From Thermogutta sp039793925 (GTDB lineage: Bacteria > Planctomycetota > Planctomycetia > Pirellulales > Thermoguttaceae), in contig NZ_JBAMME010000130.1 in the NCBI RefSeq assembly GCF_039793925.1, positions 62,001 to 126,000 of the forward strand: a DNA stretch of 64,000 bases, read 5' to 3'. Position numbers and translations under genes: made by a program. Positions 62,024 to 64,000 of the stretch are shown piece by piece. Below the pieces are notes generated by a model. It saw only the letters and a list, made by a program, of their open reading frames with translations. It made no database searches and was not told the origin of the DNA. How positions within the stretch are numbered: the stretch's first letter is position 1; each line of letters begins with the position of its first letter.

Positions 62024-63385
62024 ATGCCTGGCCATCAAAACAGAGTGAAGCGCCGCGACTTCCTCAAAACGGCAGGCCTCGGTGTGGCAGCCGGAACTGC
62101 GGCCATTCCGGACCTAATCTCACCCCGAGCCCTTGCATCCAACGGCAAGCCCGGCGCGAATGAGCGAATCCGCGTTGCCCATATCGGTATGGGCGGCAGG
62201 GGACGAGGGCTGTACGGCGAAATGAGAGGACTCCGGGAAGCCGGCTTGTGTGAGCATGTGGCCGTGTGCGATGTCGATGACAAGCGACTTGAAGAGGCAT
62301 CCAAGATTGTTGGTCCCCAGGCCGATGTCTACCGCGACTATCGCTACATCCTTGAGCGGAAAGACGTGGATGCCGTGGTGATCGCAACACCTGATCACTG
62401 GCACGGCGTGCAATTCGTGCATGCTGCGGAATGTGGCAAACATATCTATTGCGAGAAACCTGCTTGCTGCACCATCGAAGAAGGCAAGGCCATGATCGAG
62501 GCGGCCCGGCGGAATAAGATCGCCAGCCAGATTGGGTCGCAGGGCCGGTCGCAACCTGAGGCGTACCTGGCTCATCGATATCTGGTCAATGGGAACATTG
62601 GGCGGGTGTATCGCGTCGATTGCTGGCATTACCCGAGCCCCGTCGATAAAAGCCACACCCCCGATTCCGACCCGCCGCCGGAGTTGGATTGGGATTTGTG
62701 GCTCGGCCCGCTGCGCTGGCGACCCTACAACAAGCGGTATCTGCACGGGGTCTTTCGCTGGCTATTGGAATCGGGTGGCGGACAGATTCGTGACCGCGGA
62801 GCCCATGTCATGAGCTGCGCGATGTGGTGGCTCGGAGCGGATGGTACAGGTCCCGTGGAAGTCGAAGCCACGGGAACTCCCCCTGAAGAAGGTCTTTGGG
62901 ATTCCTGTGTGGAGATGAAAGTTACCTACGTTTTTAAGAATCCTGACTGGATTCTCACGTGGAACCAGCCTGGCGAACCCGTACCGCCGGAGGAACGCAC
63001 GGGGAAAGAACCCGGCGGCAAAATCCTCCGGCCGGGCTACGGCGCCGTCTATCGGGGTGAGAAAGGCACCATGGTTCACTGGGGCGGTGATGGGGGGACC
63101 TGGGTGGAAAAGAAGGTTCGCGAGTGGGTTCCGCCACCAGGCGCCAAGGATGTCTACAAAAGCCCCGGCCATTTCGAAGACTGGTTCGAAGGTATCCGCA
63201 TCGGCAAGAAAACGATCATGAACGTTGAAGCTGGTGTGGGAGTCGCCTTCCTCTGCATCCTGGGAAATCTCTCTTACATGCTGGGGCGAAAGCTGCACTG
63301 GGATCCAGTCAAACAAGAGATTATCGGTGACGAGCAAGCGCGACGCCTGATGGTGCGTCCCCAACGTCACCCTTACCATCTGTAA
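62024..63385 (+). CDS. Gfo/Idh/MocA-family oxidoreductase with twin-arginine signal
   Basis: A 453-residue exported dehydrogenase. A Tat signal (VKRRDFLKTAGLGVAAGTAA) is followed by the Rossmann motif (RIRVAHIGMGGRGRGLYGEM), DAVVIATPDHWHGVQFVHAA, the EKP motif HIYCEKPACC, and the C-terminal LLESGGGQIRDRGAHVMSCA with the family's catalytic His-containing helix. The GGAGG lies seven bases before the ATG at 62024; an earlier ATG at 61955 is less likely. Exported members of this type are abundant in planctomycetes and probably act on sugars or inositols in the periplasm. The next gene, a HEAT-repeat protein, is 79 bases on and may be co-transcribed. Confidence 0.94.
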   Translation: MPGHQNRVKRRDFLKTAGLGVAAGTAAIPDLISPRALASNGKPGANERIRVAHIGMGGRGRGLYGEMRGLREAGLCEHVAVCDVDDKRLEEASKIVGPQADVYRDYRYILERKDVDAVVIATPDHWHGVQFVHAAECGKHIYCEKPACCTIEEGKAMIEAARRNKIASQIGSQGRSQPEAYLAHRYLVNGNIGRVYRVDCWHYPSPVDKSHTPDSDPPPELDWDLWLGPLRWRPYNKRYLHGVFRWLLESGGGQIRDRGAHVMSCAMWWLGADGTGPVEVEATGTPPEEGLWDSCVEMKVTYVFKNPDWILTWNQPGEPVPPEERTGKEPGGKILRPGYGAVYRGEKGTMVHWGGDGGTWVEKKVREWVPPPGAKDVYKSPGHFEDWFEGIRIGKKTIMNVEAGVGVAFLCILGNLSYMLGRKLHWDPVKQEIIGDEQARRLMVRPQRHPYHL

Positions 63386-63464
63386 TCGGAACAGGTGATC
63401 AAAAATCACCCTTGGTTTACGACTCGAAAACCAACAGCACAGCGAGAGATAAGGGGAAAGAACA

Positions 63465-64000
63465 ATGGAACAACTGACGGTTGAGAAACTGATTGAGCTG
63501 CTCAAATCGTCGGATCCGTTTGTCCGACGTGATGCCTGGCTTGCCGCGGGGCCCCTCGGCGCCAGCGCCCTCCGTCCCCTGGCGGATCTTGCCACTACAG
63601 GAGAGCTGGAAATCTCCCGCGCGGCGAACCGTGGTATGTGGCAGATTGTTCGCTACGTCGGAGCGCCCGGACGAGAAGAATTTCGCCGTCCCGTGGTGGA
63701 AACCCTTGGCGAAATGGTGGGCGATACTCGGCTTCCCGTTCAGCTCCGACGCGATATCGTATGGATGCTGTCAGAGATCATCAAGGATGAGGAGATCGAT
63801 CAGGCGTCGGCTTTGCCATTGCTCCTTGATGCCGACCTCGGTGAAGACGTACGGATGGCCTTGCAACGCGTTGCCGGCCCCAACGCAATTGGCGTCCTCA
63901 AGGCAGGATTCGCCCAGTCGCAGGGTGAACACAGGACGGCCATCGCCTGCTCACTGCGTAAGTGTGGCATCGCCATTGATGAACCGCCCTGCCCGAAGCT
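63465..64000 (+). CDS. HEAT-repeat-like protein, 3' end cut off by window edge
   Basis: An open frame from ATG 63465 runs to the window end (178 complete codons). AAGGGGAAAG lies upstream. The product begins MEQLTVEKLIELLKSSDPFV and has helical repeats of HEAT type: RRDAWLAAGPLGASALRPLA, RDIVWMLSEIIKDEEIDQAS and DLGEDVRMALQRVAGPNAIG. Such proteins act as scaffolds. It follows the exported oxidoreductase gene by 79 bases, so it is probably in the same operon. Confidence 0.84.
   Translation, partial: MEQLTVEKLIELLKSSDPFVRRDAWLAAGPLGASALRPLADLATTGELEISRAANRGMWQIVRYVGAPGREEFRRPVVETLGEMVGDTRLPVQLRRDIVWMLSEIIKDEEIDQASALPLLLDADLGEDVRMALQRVAGPNAIGVLKAGFAQSQGEHRTAIACSLRKCGIAIDEPPCPK

Overview
The window looks like chromosomal DNA of a planctomycete, most plausibly of the Pirellulales/Thermoguttaceae type. 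The lineage markers seen directly are DUF1559 prepilin-like proteins, a DUF1598 protein, a YdjY-domain lipoprotein, a three-CxxCH protein resembling hydrazine synthase alpha, several twin-arginine Gfo/Idh/MocA oxidoreductases and an ECF sigma factor coupled to an unusual anti-sigma protein. The genus-level guess is inference. No rRNA, tRNA, CRISPR array, insertion sequence or phage gene was found. A 10-base run of N at 55456-55465 shows this is a draft assembly.

Layout. 1-4473: arabinose locus, with a Na+/solute symporter (cut by the window edge), araA and araD on the minus strand and a divergent XylR/AraC-type regulator. 4525-8531: a sugar-phosphate-isomerase-like TIM barrel, a Tat-exported oxidoreductase with a clear terminator, and a DoxX-like membrane protein that seems to start at CTG. 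8532-9432 is an unexplained 0.9 kb gap. 9433-18972: nucleoside hydrolase, thiS-thiG, two large convergent secreted glycosidase-like proteins, and an FmdB-type zinc ribbon protein. 19204-28115: dTDP-4-dehydrorhamnose reductase, then a long plus-strand operon with three GspF-like platform proteins, a small zinc-ribbon protein, three pseudopilins and two DUF1559 proteins, with no secretin or GspE ATPase beside it. 28284-35962: HDOD protein, YgfZ, IscA/ErpA, MutY (catalytic Asp replaced by Glu), rhamnulokinase and a cytosolic oxidoreductase. 36374-44255: S41 protease, an Hsp70 lacking its lid next to a J-like/MshEN/two-TM protein, a lipoprotein, a small basic protein and a short UvrC. 44276-55111: esterase-like hydrolase, YdjY lipoprotein, triheme HzsA-like protein, DHH-like protein, infA, folD and a LolA-like lipoprotein. 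55520-64000: class II photolyase, DUF1598 protein, fmt, an ECF sigma/anti-sigma pair, a third Gfo/Idh/MocA protein and a HEAT-repeat protein cut by the window end.

The gene content fits a heterotrophic polysaccharide and sugar degrader: arabinose and rhamnose enzymes, secreted glycosidases, an esterase and several sugar-type oxidoreductases. The most unusual parts are the secretin-less, three-GspF pseudopilin operon, the lidless Hsp70 paired with an HPD-less J-like/MshEN membrane protein, and the anti-sigma factor that ends in a DUF1559-like H-x-DG motif.
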